Origin: CAZAFL01 sp964484465
Lineage (GTDB): Bacteria > Bacteroidota > Ignavibacteria > UBA10030 > SZUA-254
Reading direction: 5' to 3'
Assembly (NCBI GenBank): GCA_964484465.1
Contig: CAZAFL010000008.1
Coordinates: 1-64,000 of the forward strand
DNA length: 64,000 nt
A model generated the notes under the pieces. It saw only the letters and a program-made list of their open reading frames with translations, was not told where the DNA came from and ran no database searches. Of this stretch, positions 8,160 through 17,544 are shown one piece after another (positions within the stretch are counted from its first letter, which is position 1; the number at the start of each line of letters is the position of its first letter). A program made the position numbers and the translations under genes.

Positions 8160-11100
8160 TTATTTAATAAAGACCATTTTTTTCAAGCTGGAGAAATTCC
8201 CTGCCTGAAGACGGTAAAAATAAACCCCGCTTGCGAAACTGCTGAAATCTGCATTCACCGCGTACGAACCCTGTGCAAACAATCCCTCGGCGAGCTTCAT
8301 GACTTCACGACCGTTCAAGTCATACACCTTCAAAGAGAGAAAAATATTTTCCGGTACGTCAAATGATATTTTTGTGATGGGATTGAACGGGTTAGGATAG
8401 TTTTGTCGCAAAGCATAGGTCGTCGGAAGCGATGCGTCCCGCTCTATTTTCAACAAGAAAATATTTTCTCCAGGCCGATTGATAATGACGGGCTGATTCT
8501 TCTCTAAAACATGCGACGCAATAATTTTACCCGCGCTTACCTCTTCAATAATCAATTTTATCTCTTTTCTATTAATGATGTCGCGGGTAATCTGAAGAGG
8601 GTAGTCGGCTGAACTAACGGAAACAATAAATTCGATTGCCTGCTTAAGATCCTGAGGATATGCTTCGAGAATGTGTTGGCTTGCAAAACGCACATCAAAC
8701 CCGCCTGAGGGAGGAGTCGGGGGTAATTCGAAACTATCAAGAACATCTCTTCCTGAAACATTTTCAGTAATATACAGAGACTGCGAGTTTCCGGATTTAT
8801 CCCGTACTTCGATGACATCAAACGCATCAAAATTGTTCGATGTTAACGGCGGGTTTTCTAAAGGACCGAGTAAAACGGAACCTGGCGAAGATGCTTTAAC
8901 CCAGTATCCTTTTCCGGGATGTATAACTGTCGTCGCCCTGTAACCGTTCGCATACTCATAAACATTGCTCGAAATGTTTCCTCCGCTTGGAGCAAGCACA
9001 TCGTGATCGACCGAGCCGATGAGGTTCCATCCTTGCACCAGCGAAATCATCAGATCCGTCATAGGTGTTCCACTCAACGGCATACTTGATGATGATGGAA
9101 ACTTCGTCCAATAACCCTTACCCGGAACAAGAGTGTCACGTTGCAGGTAAGCGCCGTTATACTCATATGTCGTACCCTGGATCGCTGTCGGAAAAATTGC
9201 TGCAACTGTGTTATCTGTTCTACCTACCGGTACCGAGATAAGATTCCATCGCCCCGTCAATGAAACGACCGGAACCGACTGGCCCACAGCAAGCCGGAAA
9301 CAACTATCAGGCCCGGGCCAGTTTGCAAGAGGAGTAAGAGTTGAGATTCCCTCATTGACCGATCCTGATCTACCTAACACCATATCATAATAGTGAAAGT
9401 CACCACCGACATAATCTTTCAAACCTCTCATAGCACCGACATCCGGTCCTGAAGGAAACGTTCCGGCGACGACAGGACCGTAGTGATATTCGATAAGATT
9501 CGAGCCCTCGAACAGCTCCGCCTGAAAATTAATCCTCGTGGTAGAATTCACGTGGTATGCCAGAACATTTTTCCATTGTACCGTAAACGTTCTGTTTGGA
9601 GTAGTGCCGGTAGTCTGGTAGCTCAGGGAGGCAGAACCATCTACGTTTAAATCCTCCCACCACACTCCCAACGCTTTCGTCGGACGTGCTGTTGTAAAAA
9701 GGGTTCCATTGGCCGCAGCAGAAGAAAGTTGCGCGGAGGTGGAAATGCCGAACTGAGAACCGCGTGATCCTGTGCCAAATTCAAGCCAGCCGTTCGTACT
9801 TATCTGGACAGAATCATATTGATGCCCATCAAACTGGAAAGCAAAAGGAAGTGCAACAACCGTTTGATTATCATCCCCCGGCGCTGCCAGTGTACCGCCT
9901 ATAATATCTGAATAACTACAGGATTGTTTGTTTATCATCGAATAGGTAATCGGACCCGGCGTAACTGCTCTCAATGTCCCTATGATTGTATCGTTATTTG
10001 AATACTGGTCTGCCGCAAGTGAAATTGCCTCCAGTGTATACATTCCAGTATCCGGAGGAGAAAAGGATCCCTGAAATGTTACTTGTTTTACTTCACCATA
10101 CCCTAACCCTTCAACACGTTGGGTATCTGAAAAGAATTCGGTAGCGCCGCGTTTTATCCGGTACACAGTGTTGAATGAATCCGTGGGCGTCTGGAGACCG
10201 ATGTCTTTGAACGTTGCGGATATTGATGAAATGGTAGACCCGACCGCAACGACTTCACCGTCCGATGGCGACTGCAGGGAACGGGCTTGATAGTCAAAGA
10301 TATTTGCCGGTGCCAATTGACGTTCGTAGACACCACTACCATGTGTTGCTGCTCTCAGTAACCGGGCGGAAAGACTCACGGTAAGGTCGGATACAATCAC
10401 TGCTTCGGGAAGACCATCGCTAAAATCCGCCCAGGAATTTCCACCATTCGTAGATACGTACACTCCGATATCATTTCCGACATATACATTATTCGTGTCA
10501 ATCGGGTCAACAAGAACCGCGCCTGTCGGCACATTAGGGAGTGAGCCTGAAATATCCGCCCAGTTGTCACCTCTGTCGAATGATTTAAAAATGTGTCCAC
10601 TTCCGAATCCACCAAACACTGCATATACTGTGCGACTATTCTTCGGATTAATTGAAATGTCGAGAGGATAACGATTTGGCATTCCGCCTGTAACGTTCAC
10701 CCAAGTATTCCCGCCGTCAGAAGTTCTGAAAATTCTAAGCCCTGCAGTGACGTTCGGAACATAACCAACAAAAACGATATTCGGGTCGTTTGACGCAATC
10801 CCCATAGACAGAGCCGGCGTGCCATCCCCCGGTAAACCTCCGCTGAGAGTAGAAAAAGTGGAGCCCGCATTTGTTGATTTATAAATATTTACAGTTCCAG
10901 TATAGATGACATTAGGACTCGAGGGGGAAACAACGAACGGTGAATTGAACCCTCCCTGAGAAAAACCGGCAACGGAAGAAAATGAAGCACCACGGTTCGT
11001 CGACTTATACAAAGCCCCTCCGTATCGCTGCAAAACATACATTTCATAATCATTCGTCTGATCAATTGCTGTCCAGCCCACTTCATCTGTACCCGACGGC

Positions 11101-12581
11101 CGCCGCCATGCAGATGAACCTGCAAAAAGAAATCCGGGAATATGGTCCTGTACTTGTCCCAACGCTACATTAACATCGGTCGAGGAACAGGAGAATCCAT
11201 TGTAGAACTGAAGCGTTAAAATCCCTGCACCGACATCATTAAAATTCGTTCCGAAATCCGTCGACCGATAAATACCATTATCGCAGACGACATAGAGAAC
11301 ATTAGGATTGAGCGGGTCGTGGGCGTAGTTATGGTTATCGGAATAGTATCCGGATGCGTCAAAAAACGAACTACCGCCATCAGTGGACTTTACCATGTTC
11401 ACGCTAGCATGGACTATTTGATTAACATCCGTTGGGTGAACTGCAATGAAATGAGAATACCATCCCTGAACCTGGAAAAGACTGGAATTCACCGGGTACG
11501 AATGAAGCAATGTCCAGGTAATTCCGAAATCTGATGATTTGTATAATGCACCGACACCGGTTGTGCTATCTGCAACACTCGCGAAGACAATATTATTGTT
11601 TGCTCCAAATGACTCAAGCCTTGCTTTGCCCGAGTACTCAGAAACAGCGTCTGCAATCCTTGTCCAATTCGAACCAGCATCTGTTGAACGATAGATCCCA
11701 TAATCTGTACTGTTAAAATTCCCGCAGGCCGCGAGCATTTTCGTCGTATCGCTGCCGTTGAAAAGTATATCCGTTGTCATAAGAACCGTTTGCACCTGTG
11801 TCCAGGTCATTCCCGCATCCCGCGTGCGATAAAGACCTTCTGTTGTAGCGGCAAATAGCGTTTTGTGATTGAGCGGGTTCATTTTGATTTCCTGAATTCC
11901 CCGCTCCTGGTTGTATGTCCAGTCCAGACTCTTCGCCCAGCTTATTCCGTTATCAGTCGATTTTAATATCCCTATTCCATAACTCCCGCGAGTCGTCCGG
12001 ACATTTAATCCTCCGAGCGCAGTTTTGTATCCATACACTTCGCCCGTACCGATATAAATAATATTTGTATCGATTGGGTCAATCGAGATTGCAGATATGC
12101 CAAGGGCAGGAAATCCCAATTCAATTCTCTGCCAATCTCCCGACAGACCCGACGTGTGTGATCGCCAAAGCCCTCCACTCGCTGAGCCGCAATAGAGCGT
12201 GCTTGAGTTTAGAGGGTTAACTGCGACGCTGAGAGTTCGCCCCCGACTGTCAGAAGAAATTTGATTGCCGGAATACGATGAACTCAGAGGACCGATTGAA
12301 GTCCAGGCACTGTCTGATGCTGCTAATGACCTGGCCTGGGCTAGTTTTTTGAACAGACTTTTTGAGGTGACATATGATCGATAGTATTTATCAGGAGGAA
12401 TGTCGTTATCCGGATATGCCCGCGCACGTGTCCAAAAGTCGAGAGCCCCCATTGCATCAGATACACCGCGTTCCCTCTGATTTTCTGATAATGACTGCGC
12501 CCGGTGCTGACTTTGAACGAACCAAAATGAAAAGAGGAATGATGAAAGGATAGCAAAAATGATGATAAGGCTCTTTCTCAA
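8160..12581 (-). CDS. Very large T9SS-exported Asp-box (BNR-like) beta-propeller protein
   Basis: Secreted or surface protein of about 1473 residues. The TTG at 12581 is preferred over an in-frame ATG 48 bases upstream because GAGGGG sits 7 bases before it and it begins directly with a signal peptide (LRKSLIIIFAILSSFLFSFW). Residues about 85-760 hold at least eleven Asp-box-like S/T-x-D-x-G-x-T/S-W/F repeats (for example STDNGISW, TRDAGMTW, TSDGGNTW, STNGGNSW), typical of VPS10/sialidase-like propellers. The middle carries a beta-sandwich-like stretch ending in VQISTNGWLEFG, then two WNLI(S/G)-type repeats. The last 80 residues are a T9SS type A sorting domain (NYPNPFNP, GVYFYRL, KMVFIK). No catalytic site is evident; an adhesin or extracellular binding role is a guess. 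It is convergent with the kinase gene, four bases apart. Confidence 0.92.
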   Translation of the reverse strand: MRKSLIIIFAILSSFLFSFWFVQSQHRAQSLSENQRERGVSDAMGALDFWTRARAYPDNDIPPDKYYRSYVTSKSLFKKLAQARSLAASDSAWTSIGPLSSSYSGNQISSDSRGRTLSVAVNPLNSSTLYCGSASGGLWRSHTSGLSGDWQRIELGFPALGISAISIDPIDTNIIYIGTGEVYGYKTALGGLNVRTTRGSYGIGILKSTDNGISWAKSLDWTYNQERGIQEIKMNPLNHKTLFAATTEGLYRTRDAGMTWTQVQTVLMTTDILFNGSDTTKMLAACGNFNSTDYGIYRSTDAGSNWTRIADAVSEYSGKARLESFGANNNIVFASVADSTTGVGALYKSSDFGITWTLLHSYPVNSSLFQVQGWYSHFIAVHPTDVNQIVHASVNMVKSTDGGSSFFDASGYYSDNHNYAHDPLNPNVLYVVCDNGIYRSTDFGTNFNDVGAGILTLQFYNGFSCSSTDVNVALGQVQDHIPGFLFAGSSAWRRPSGTDEVGWTAIDQTNDYEMYVLQRYGGALYKSTNRGASFSSVAGFSQGGFNSPFVVSPSSPNVIYTGTVNIYKSTNAGSTFSTLSGGLPGDGTPALSMGIASNDPNIVFVGYVPNVTAGLRIFRTSDGGNTWVNVTGGMPNRYPLDISINPKNSRTVYAVFGGFGSGHIFKSFDRGDNWADISGSLPNVPTGAVLVDPIDTNNVYVGNDIGVYVSTNGGNSWADFSDGLPEAVIVSDLTVSLSARLLRAATHGSGVYERQLAPANIFDYQARSLQSPSDGEVVAVGSTISSISATFKDIGLQTPTDSFNTVYRIKRGATEFFSDTQRVEGLGYGEVKQVTFQGSFSPPDTGMYTLEAISLAADQYSNNDTIIGTLRAVTPGPITYSMINKQSCSYSDIIGGTLAAPGDDNQTVVALPFAFQFDGHQYDSVQISTNGWLEFGTGSRGSQFGISTSAQLSSAAANGTLFTTARPTKALGVWWEDLNVDGSASLSYQTTGTTPNRTFTVQWKNVLAYHVNSTTRINFQAELFEGSNLIEYHYGPVVAGTFPSGPDVGAMRGLKDYVGGDFHYYDMVLGRSGSVNEGISTLTPLANWPGPDSCFRLAVGQSVPVVSLTGRWNLISVPVGRTDNTVAAIFPTAIQGTTYEYNGAYLQRDTLVPGKGYWTKFPSSSSMPLSGTPMTDLMISLVQGWNLIGSVDHDVLAPSGGNISSNVYEYANGYRATTVIHPGKGYWVKASSPGSVLLGPLENPPLTSNNFDAFDVIEVRDKSGNSQSLYITENVSGRDVLDSFELPPTPPSGGFDVRFASQHILEAYPQDLKQAIEFIVSVSSADYPLQITRDIINRKEIKLIIEEVSAGKIIASHVLEKNQPVIINRPGENIFLLKIERDASLPTTYALRQNYPNPFNPITKISFDVPENIFLSLKVYDLNGREVMKLAEGLFAQGSYAVNADFSSFASGVYFYRLQAGNFSSLKKMVFIK

Positions 12582-12871
12582 CTGATCCCCCTCAAGATAG
12601 CAAGTGAAGAACTCCAATCTTTGTTTCAACGCCTAAGGATAACCTTTAATAGCTCTGCCAAGTGATACGGCTGGTGAATTACTGCTGTATCGACAAACTA
12701 CAGAATTAAGCCAAAATATGCAATGCGATTCGGTTGATATCCGACATAGACTATCACTTCCAATAGGTATGAATCCTGTGGTAACTTGGGATACAAAAGA
12801 ACGATTTACTCGATTTCTTTTCGTTATTTGCCTACACATTTACCTTTTTTCAGCGAAATTTAGTCAATATT

Positions 12872-12887
12872 ATTACATCATTGTAAT
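12872..12887. promoter_or_regulatory. Inverted repeat, candidate operator
   Basis: ATTACA-TCAT-TGTAAT, a perfect 6-base inverted repeat whose right arm covers the -35 element of the promoter at 12881. This placement suits a repressor site; no regulator is identified. Confidence 0.35.
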
Positions 12888-12909
12888 CTTGACCCAAAAT
12901 CGTTACATT
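12881..12909 (+). promoter_or_regulatory. Putative promoter of the pilin-like gene
   Basis: TTGTAA, 17 bases, TACATT. Predicted start near 12916 gives a leader of about 180 bases before ATG 13098. Confidence 0.5.
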
Positions 12910-13097
12910 ATTCTCGCTTTAATGAGCGGAATCACATCGGGAGCTGAAAGAATAGTATATATTCATCAACGTCAGGGGTAACCTTTTACAGCAACACCCA
13001 GCACCGATTGACAGAAATTCAGGGCACTTCCAACGTGCCTCATCAGTTCAGCAAATCAACGAATCACGTGCAGTTACAATAATAAAGGAAAAACCTT

Positions 13098-13484
13098 ATG
13101 GGACAACAACAACTTCTTCTCATCATTCTTGGCGTCATTATCGTCGGCATTGCCATTGCTGTCGGCATCACGATGTTCGGCGCGATGAGCATCTCTTCAA
13201 ACAAGGACGCTATCATTAACGATTTAAATAATTTGGCGGCAAACGCTTACCAATACAAGATTCGCCCCAGCACAATGGGCGGCGGCAATAGCGCTTATAC
13301 TAATTATATTATACCGCAGAAGCTTCAGACTAACTCTAATGCTTCGTACACCACAACTGCTGTTGCAGCAAAATCGATTACGTTTAAAGGAACATCAGTT
13401 CAATCCTCGTCGAACACCGTTACTGCGGTACTAGACAGCACCGGCGTACTGACGTCATTTACATACGCTGGCGATTTCCAGTAA
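13098..13484 (+). CDS. Small pilin-like membrane or surface protein of unknown function
   Basis: 128 residues. The N-terminus is MGQQQ followed directly by one uninterrupted hydrophobic helix (about residues 5-28), then a soluble domain rich in Ser, Thr, Asn and Ala with a predicted beta-rich C-terminus. The layout (Gly, short polar stretch, long hydrophobic helix, beta domain) recalls type IV or archaeal-type pilins, but the positively charged leader and Glu5 of classical pilins are missing, so this is only a resemblance. It has its own promoter, an AAAGGAAA ribosome site and a strong terminator, so it is a single-gene, probably well expressed unit. No pilus assembly gene is nearby. Function not known. 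Confidence 0.85.
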   Translation: MGQQQLLLIILGVIIVGIAIAVGITMFGAMSISSNKDAIINDLNNLAANAYQYKIRPSTMGGGNSAYTNYIIPQKLQTNSNASYTTTAVAAKSITFKGTSVQSSSNTVTAVLDSTGVLTSFTYAGDFQ

Positions 13485-13514
13485 ATCATAATTCTTGTCA
13501 CAGTTCAAGACTGT

Positions 13515-13555
13515 ATTGCCAAAGACCAGGGAGCCCTGATCTTTGGCAATTTTTG
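13515..13555 (+). terminator. Rho-independent terminator after the pilin-like gene
   Basis: ATTGCCAAAGA pairs perfectly with TCTTTGGCAAT (13515-13550), the inner CAGGG/CCCTG can extend the stem, and a short T run follows. It begins 30 bases after the stop codon. Confidence 0.9.
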
Positions 13556-13699
13556 TTTACGAACACAAATGTACGTTATTACTTCACAAGGGGCGTCGTA
13601 TATCCCTAAATTCGTGTAACATAGCTAACCCTGCCTTGCTTTTTTTGTGATTTTTTAACTCATTGGAGTAAATGAGTTCTCTTCAATTCTCTTCAAAGG

Positions 13700-15871
13700 A
13701 TGACATTTCTTAATCCGCTTATTCTGTTTGGTTTAGTTGCTGCCGCTATCCCCTTAATTTTGCACCTGCTTAACCTCCGCAAGCTGCGCACCGTCGAGTT
13801 CAGCACGCTGATATTCCTGAAAGAGCTTCAACAAACGAAAATCAGAAGGATTAAATTACGACAGCTGCTGCTGCTGCTCGTCAGAACTCTTATCATCGTC
13901 TCGATTATCATCGCATTTGCGCGCCCCGCACTCCGCGGGACTATCCTAGGCAGCATCGGCACACATGCCAATTCAAGTGTCGTTATCATTCTCGACGATT
14001 CCTTCAGCATGGAGGGTTCCGATGAACATGGAAAACTATTCAAACAGGCAAAAGAAGTCACCGGCAGGATTCTTGACATCCTAAAAGAAGGTGACGAAGT
14101 TTTTTTGGTCAAACTATCAGAACTCCCAAAAGCAACAGTTGACCCTGCGACCCATGATATCGATGCAATGAGGACGCTCGTCAGTGAATCTTCAACTTCA
14201 GCGATCCGCCGCCCTATCGACGATGCACTCAGGGTATCAGCCAGACTGCTGGCAACGTCAAAGAATGCAAATAAAGAGGTTTATGTGGTGAGTGATTTTC
14301 AGCGCACCCTATTCCCTCAACACCTTTCGCGGCAGGAATCAGGACCTCAACTATTCGATAATGGAGTCAGGTTCTTTTATGTGAACCTGGGGAAAAAAGA
14401 ATTTGCCAATGCATCGATTGACTCAGTTGAAGTGGTAACAAAAATTCTCGAAAGAGATAAACCTGTTTCGATTTTTGCATCTGTTAAGAATTTTAGCACG
14501 AGCCCCTTAAAAAATTATGTTATCAGTCTCTTCCTCGACGGCACGCGGGTGGCACAGGGCACGGTCTCTGCAGAACCCCGAGGATCAGGTACGATTACGT
14601 TTACTGTAATCCCAAAACGCTCCGGTTTTATTAAGGGTTATGCGGAACTGGAAAATGACGCGATTGAAGCCGACAACAGGCGTTTTTTCACATTGAATAT
14701 CCCGGAACGAATTAACATTATGTTGATAGGAAATTCCGCCGCGGATATACGGTTCCTCTCTTTTGCGATGGAAAACCCGAGTGACACCTCTGCTCCATCA
14801 CTCCTGCATCTCAAACAAATACCTGTACAGCGGTTTTCTTCAACTGATTTAAAAAATACCGATGTACTTCTTTTTTCCAATGTCAAGTCGTTTTCTGCAA
14901 ACGAGGCGGAACGGATCAAGGGTTTCGTCGAAGGGGGCGGAGGTATATTGCTCTTCCCTGGTCCGGATATGGATATTCCAAATTACAATTCTACACTGTT
15001 ACCCTTATTGCATATACCTCCTGTTCAAAGCATCATTTCCAATCCGCAAGGCCCGCTTTCATTCAACAGGATAGATTTTGATCACCCGTTATTCTCGACG
15101 ATGTTTGAACCGACTCAAAATCCCAAACAGGAACATCAGCAAATCGAATCCCCTCATGTTATTACAACGTTGCAACGCCAGGCGGGAAAACAGGCGCGTA
15201 CGATCATCTCGTTAAGCGACGGGTCCCCCTTTCTTACCGAGCATACGGTGGGGGAAGGAAAAATTCTTTTCTTTTCAGTCGCACCACTCGTCACATGGTC
15301 TGATGCCCCGGTAAAGGGCATCTTTGCTCCGTTGATGTACCGATCGGCAATGTATGTCTCATCGCACGCAGAAACAGAAACAAATTTCCTCACTGGAGAT
15401 GAGCCGATCATCTCAACCAGAAACCCACTGAACACTGATCCCGGACAGCGTTTTAACCTTGTTGCACCGGACGGAACGGAAGAACTTGTCCGTCCCTCTG
15501 GTCAAGCTTCATCGGAGCAGAATTTCAGGGCGATGCTTAAATTTAATATCAACCGGTTAGCCCTTCAAGGAGTCTACGAATTAAAAAAGGAGCCGGTAAC
15601 GCTTTCACTTTTTGCCGCGAATGTGGACAGCCGGGAATCCGACGGAACGAAAATTACTGACACCGAACTCGACGAATTCTGGAAGTATCTTGGTATCCCC
15701 CTAGACGCGGTCCGCGTCATTGAAGCGAACGATCAGATTCAATCCGCAATCATGCAGTCGAGGTTCGGGGTAGAGTTATGGAAATACTTCGTCGGGCTTG
15801 CACTTTTCTTCGCGTTGGTGGAGATGGTTATTGCGCGCGACAGCAGAAAAACCAGCGATCAGATTCAATGA
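13700..15871 (+). CDS. BatA-domain / von Willebrand factor A membrane protein
   Basis: 723 residues. The N-terminal 1-80 match the BatA 'aerotolerance' membrane region (MTFLNPLILFGLVAAAIPLILH, cut here, then LNLRK, EFSTLIFLKELQ and a second membrane helix ending FARPAL). A VWA-like domain follows (about 90-250), with the metal-site motif DDSFSMEG, and then a large extracytoplasmic segment with a glutamine-amidotransferase-like fold feel around EGGGGILLFPG. A last membrane helix (YFVGLALFFALVEMVI) is at the C-terminus. Such proteins are common in Bacteroidota/Chlorobiota envelope operons; the exact role is unknown. AAAGG abuts the ATG; the start is kept because it matches the family. The hflX gene follows within five bases. 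Confidence 0.92.
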   Translation: MTFLNPLILFGLVAAAIPLILHLLNLRKLRTVEFSTLIFLKELQQTKIRRIKLRQLLLLLVRTLIIVSIIIAFARPALRGTILGSIGTHANSSVVIILDDSFSMEGSDEHGKLFKQAKEVTGRILDILKEGDEVFLVKLSELPKATVDPATHDIDAMRTLVSESSTSAIRRPIDDALRVSARLLATSKNANKEVYVVSDFQRTLFPQHLSRQESGPQLFDNGVRFFYVNLGKKEFANASIDSVEVVTKILERDKPVSIFASVKNFSTSPLKNYVISLFLDGTRVAQGTVSAEPRGSGTITFTVIPKRSGFIKGYAELENDAIEADNRRFFTLNIPERINIMLIGNSAADIRFLSFAMENPSDTSAPSLLHLKQIPVQRFSSTDLKNTDVLLFSNVKSFSANEAERIKGFVEGGGGILLFPGPDMDIPNYNSTLLPLLHIPPVQSIISNPQGPLSFNRIDFDHPLFSTMFEPTQNPKQEHQQIESPHVITTLQRQAGKQARTIISLSDGSPFLTEHTVGEGKILFFSVAPLVTWSDAPVKGIFAPLMYRSAMYVSSHAETETNFLTGDEPIISTRNPLNTDPGQRFNLVAPDGTEELVRPSGQASSEQNFRAMLKFNINRLALQGVYELKKEPVTLSLFAANVDSRESDGTKITDTELDEFWKYLGIPLDAVRVIEANDQIQSAIMQSRFGVELWKYFVGLALFFALVEMVIARDSRKTSDQIQ

Positions 15872-15875
15872 CCTC

Positions 15876-17171
15876 ATGAGAAACGGCAGAATGAAACTTA
15901 TGGAAACAATCGAGCGAGAGCGCGCCCTTGTCGTCGGCTTGATTACGAGGAAAACACGCCGCAGCACGGTAGAGGAATACATCGAAGAGCTCATCCTGCT
16001 GGCAGATACGGCCGGAGTAGATGTATGTCATAAAATATTCCAGGAACGGGAAATGATCGACCCTGCAACATTTATCGGTAGCGGAAAAGTAGCTGAGGTC
16101 GGTCAGGTCGTTGAACAGGAGGAGATAGACCTTGTTATTTTCGATGACGACCTCTCCCCGGTCCAGGTCAGGAATCTGGAAAAGAGCATCTCCTGCAAAA
16201 TCATTGACCGCAGCGGTTTAATCCTCGACATTTTTGCCTCGCGTGCAAAAACCAAAGAAGCAATGACGCAAGTCGAACTGGCGCAGCTGCAATACATGCT
16301 GCCGCGATTGACGCGGCAGTGGACACATCTTTCAAAACAATACGGCGGCGTGGGAACAAAAGGCCCCGGCGAGCAGCAGATTGAAACAGACCGTCGAGCG
16401 ATTCGTTCACGCATCAGCCATCTCAAAAAGAAGCTTGCTCAAATCGACAAGGAGCGCGAAGTACAGCGAAGAGGGCGAGCCGAGCTTCCCCGAGTAGCCA
16501 TGGTTGGATATACAAACGCTGGTAAATCAACGTTGTTGAAACTCCTTTCCGGCGCAGAGGTTCTTGTCGAAGACCGGCTGTTTGCCACGCTCGATACCAC
16601 AGTCCGCCAGGTACTGCTGGGTCCGACAAAAAAAATTCTCCTTTCGGATACGGTCGGATTTATTCGCAAACTTCCCTCTCACCTCATCGCCTCATTCAAG
16701 AGTACTCTGGCGGAAGCAGCGGAAGCGGACATTCTTCTTCATGTCGTCGACATCAGCCATCCTCATTGGAATGAACATATTGCCGTCGTTAACGCTACGC
16801 TCGATGAGATCGGCGCTTCAGGTAAACCCACGGTGGTCGTCTTCAACAAAATTGACCGGCTGCAGGACCGTTCAGGCATTAACGAACATGTATTGGAGCA
16901 TCAACCCGCTGTTGCGATTTCTGCATACCGTGGGATCAATATTTCCGGACTTCAGCAGGCGTTACTGGAGATCATAGACCATGACGCTGTGGAGCATATT
17001 CTCCTCTTCAGTCAGTCAGAGTACGGTATGATTGCAAAACTCCATGAGATTGGAGAAATTCTGGATAAGAAATATGAAGATAACAGCGTTAGTGTTCATT
17101 TCCGGGTCAGCCGGAAAAACTCAGAGCAATTACAAAAACTGTTAGGAAGGCGAAAACTCCCTACTCTATGA
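15876..17171 (+). CDS. hflX: GTPase HflX (ribosome-associated)
   Basis: Ribosome-binding GTPase that rescues or splits stalled 70S ribosomes. It shows the HflX-specific glycine loop GGVGTKGPGEQQIETDRR and a G domain with G1 GYTNAGKST, G3 DTVGFIRKLP and G4 NKID. Start choice is uncertain: ATG 15876 lies just after the upstream stop, while ATG 15891 (MKLMETIERERALVV) or 15900 also fit; the family core begins at RERALVVGL. It follows the BatA-domain gene in one operon. Length of about 430 residues is normal. Confidence 0.95.
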   Translation: MRNGRMKLMETIERERALVVGLITRKTRRSTVEEYIEELILLADTAGVDVCHKIFQEREMIDPATFIGSGKVAEVGQVVEQEEIDLVIFDDDLSPVQVRNLEKSISCKIIDRSGLILDIFASRAKTKEAMTQVELAQLQYMLPRLTRQWTHLSKQYGGVGTKGPGEQQIETDRRAIRSRISHLKKKLAQIDKEREVQRRGRAELPRVAMVGYTNAGKSTLLKLLSGAEVLVEDRLFATLDTTVRQVLLGPTKKILLSDTVGFIRKLPSHLIASFKSTLAEAAEADILLHVVDISHPHWNEHIAVVNATLDEIGASGKPTVVVFNKIDRLQDRSGINEHVLEHQPAVAISAYRGINISGLQQALLEIIDHDAVEHILLFSQSEYGMIAKLHEIGEILDKKYEDNSVSVHFRVSRKNSEQLQKLLGRRKLPTL

Positions 17172-17180
17172 AATAAAATA

Positions 17181-17212
17181 CCCGTCGAGATTCCCCGGCT
17201 CGACGGGCTTTT
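17181..17212 (+). terminator. Terminator after hflX
   Basis: CCCGTCGAG pairs perfectly with CTCGACGGG around a nine-base loop (17181-17207), followed by CTTTTG. It lies ten bases after the hflX stop. The T run is short. Confidence 0.75.
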
Positions 17213-17544
17213 GTCGCTTCCCCACTAATCCACCAACCTGCCACCAACAGGTATGAAGAAGCGTAGGAGAACTAAAATTTCGCTTCTTTGGATGGCGCAA
17301 TCGCTATGCCAGCTTTAGAATACCATCCTTTTCACCATTTTTCTCAATTTCTGGTTACCAGTTTCAGCGAACAAGGAACATTTTACTACCTCTGTTGCAT
17401 TTTTTTCCCCTGCTCAATGTACAATGTAATAAAAGGATTTTGGCTGGAACGTGAGTCCGCTCAATTCCGAGAGGATAGTGAGATATATCACAAAATTGGA
17501 GAAACATGGACAAATCCTTATCTTTCTCAAAAAAAGGTGGTTAC
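17213..17544. other. Intergenic region upstream of the inositol-monophosphatase-family gene
   Basis: No gene recognised. A weak promoter-like pair (TTGCAT and TACAAT with a long 19-base spacer, around 17395-17425) is the only signal seen. The final bases carry the AAAGGTGG ribosome site that decides the start at 17545. Confidence 0.5.

Larger units (their letters stand above)
12582..13097. other. Divergent intergenic region with promoter and palindrome
   Basis: About 515 bases between the Asp-box protein (minus) and the pilin-like gene (plus). No believable gene was found. It holds a promoter-like element and an overlapping inverted repeat at 12872-12909 (listed separately) and an AAAGGAAA ribosome site 8 bases before 13098. 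No convincing promoter was recognised for the minus-strand gene. Confidence 0.55.

Noticed and set aside
8671..8943. Frames antisense to the large Asp-box gene
   Set aside because: They arise from low stop frequency opposite a Ser/Gly-rich repeat gene.
8160..12581. Sialidase assignment because of the Asp-box repeats
   Set aside because: No Arg triad or catalytic Tyr/Asp arrangement of sialidases was recognised; Asp boxes also occur in non-enzymatic propellers.
12718..12981. 87-codon frame in the intergenic region before the pilin-like gene
   Set aside because: It crosses the promoter and palindrome, has no ribosome site and no protein-like composition.
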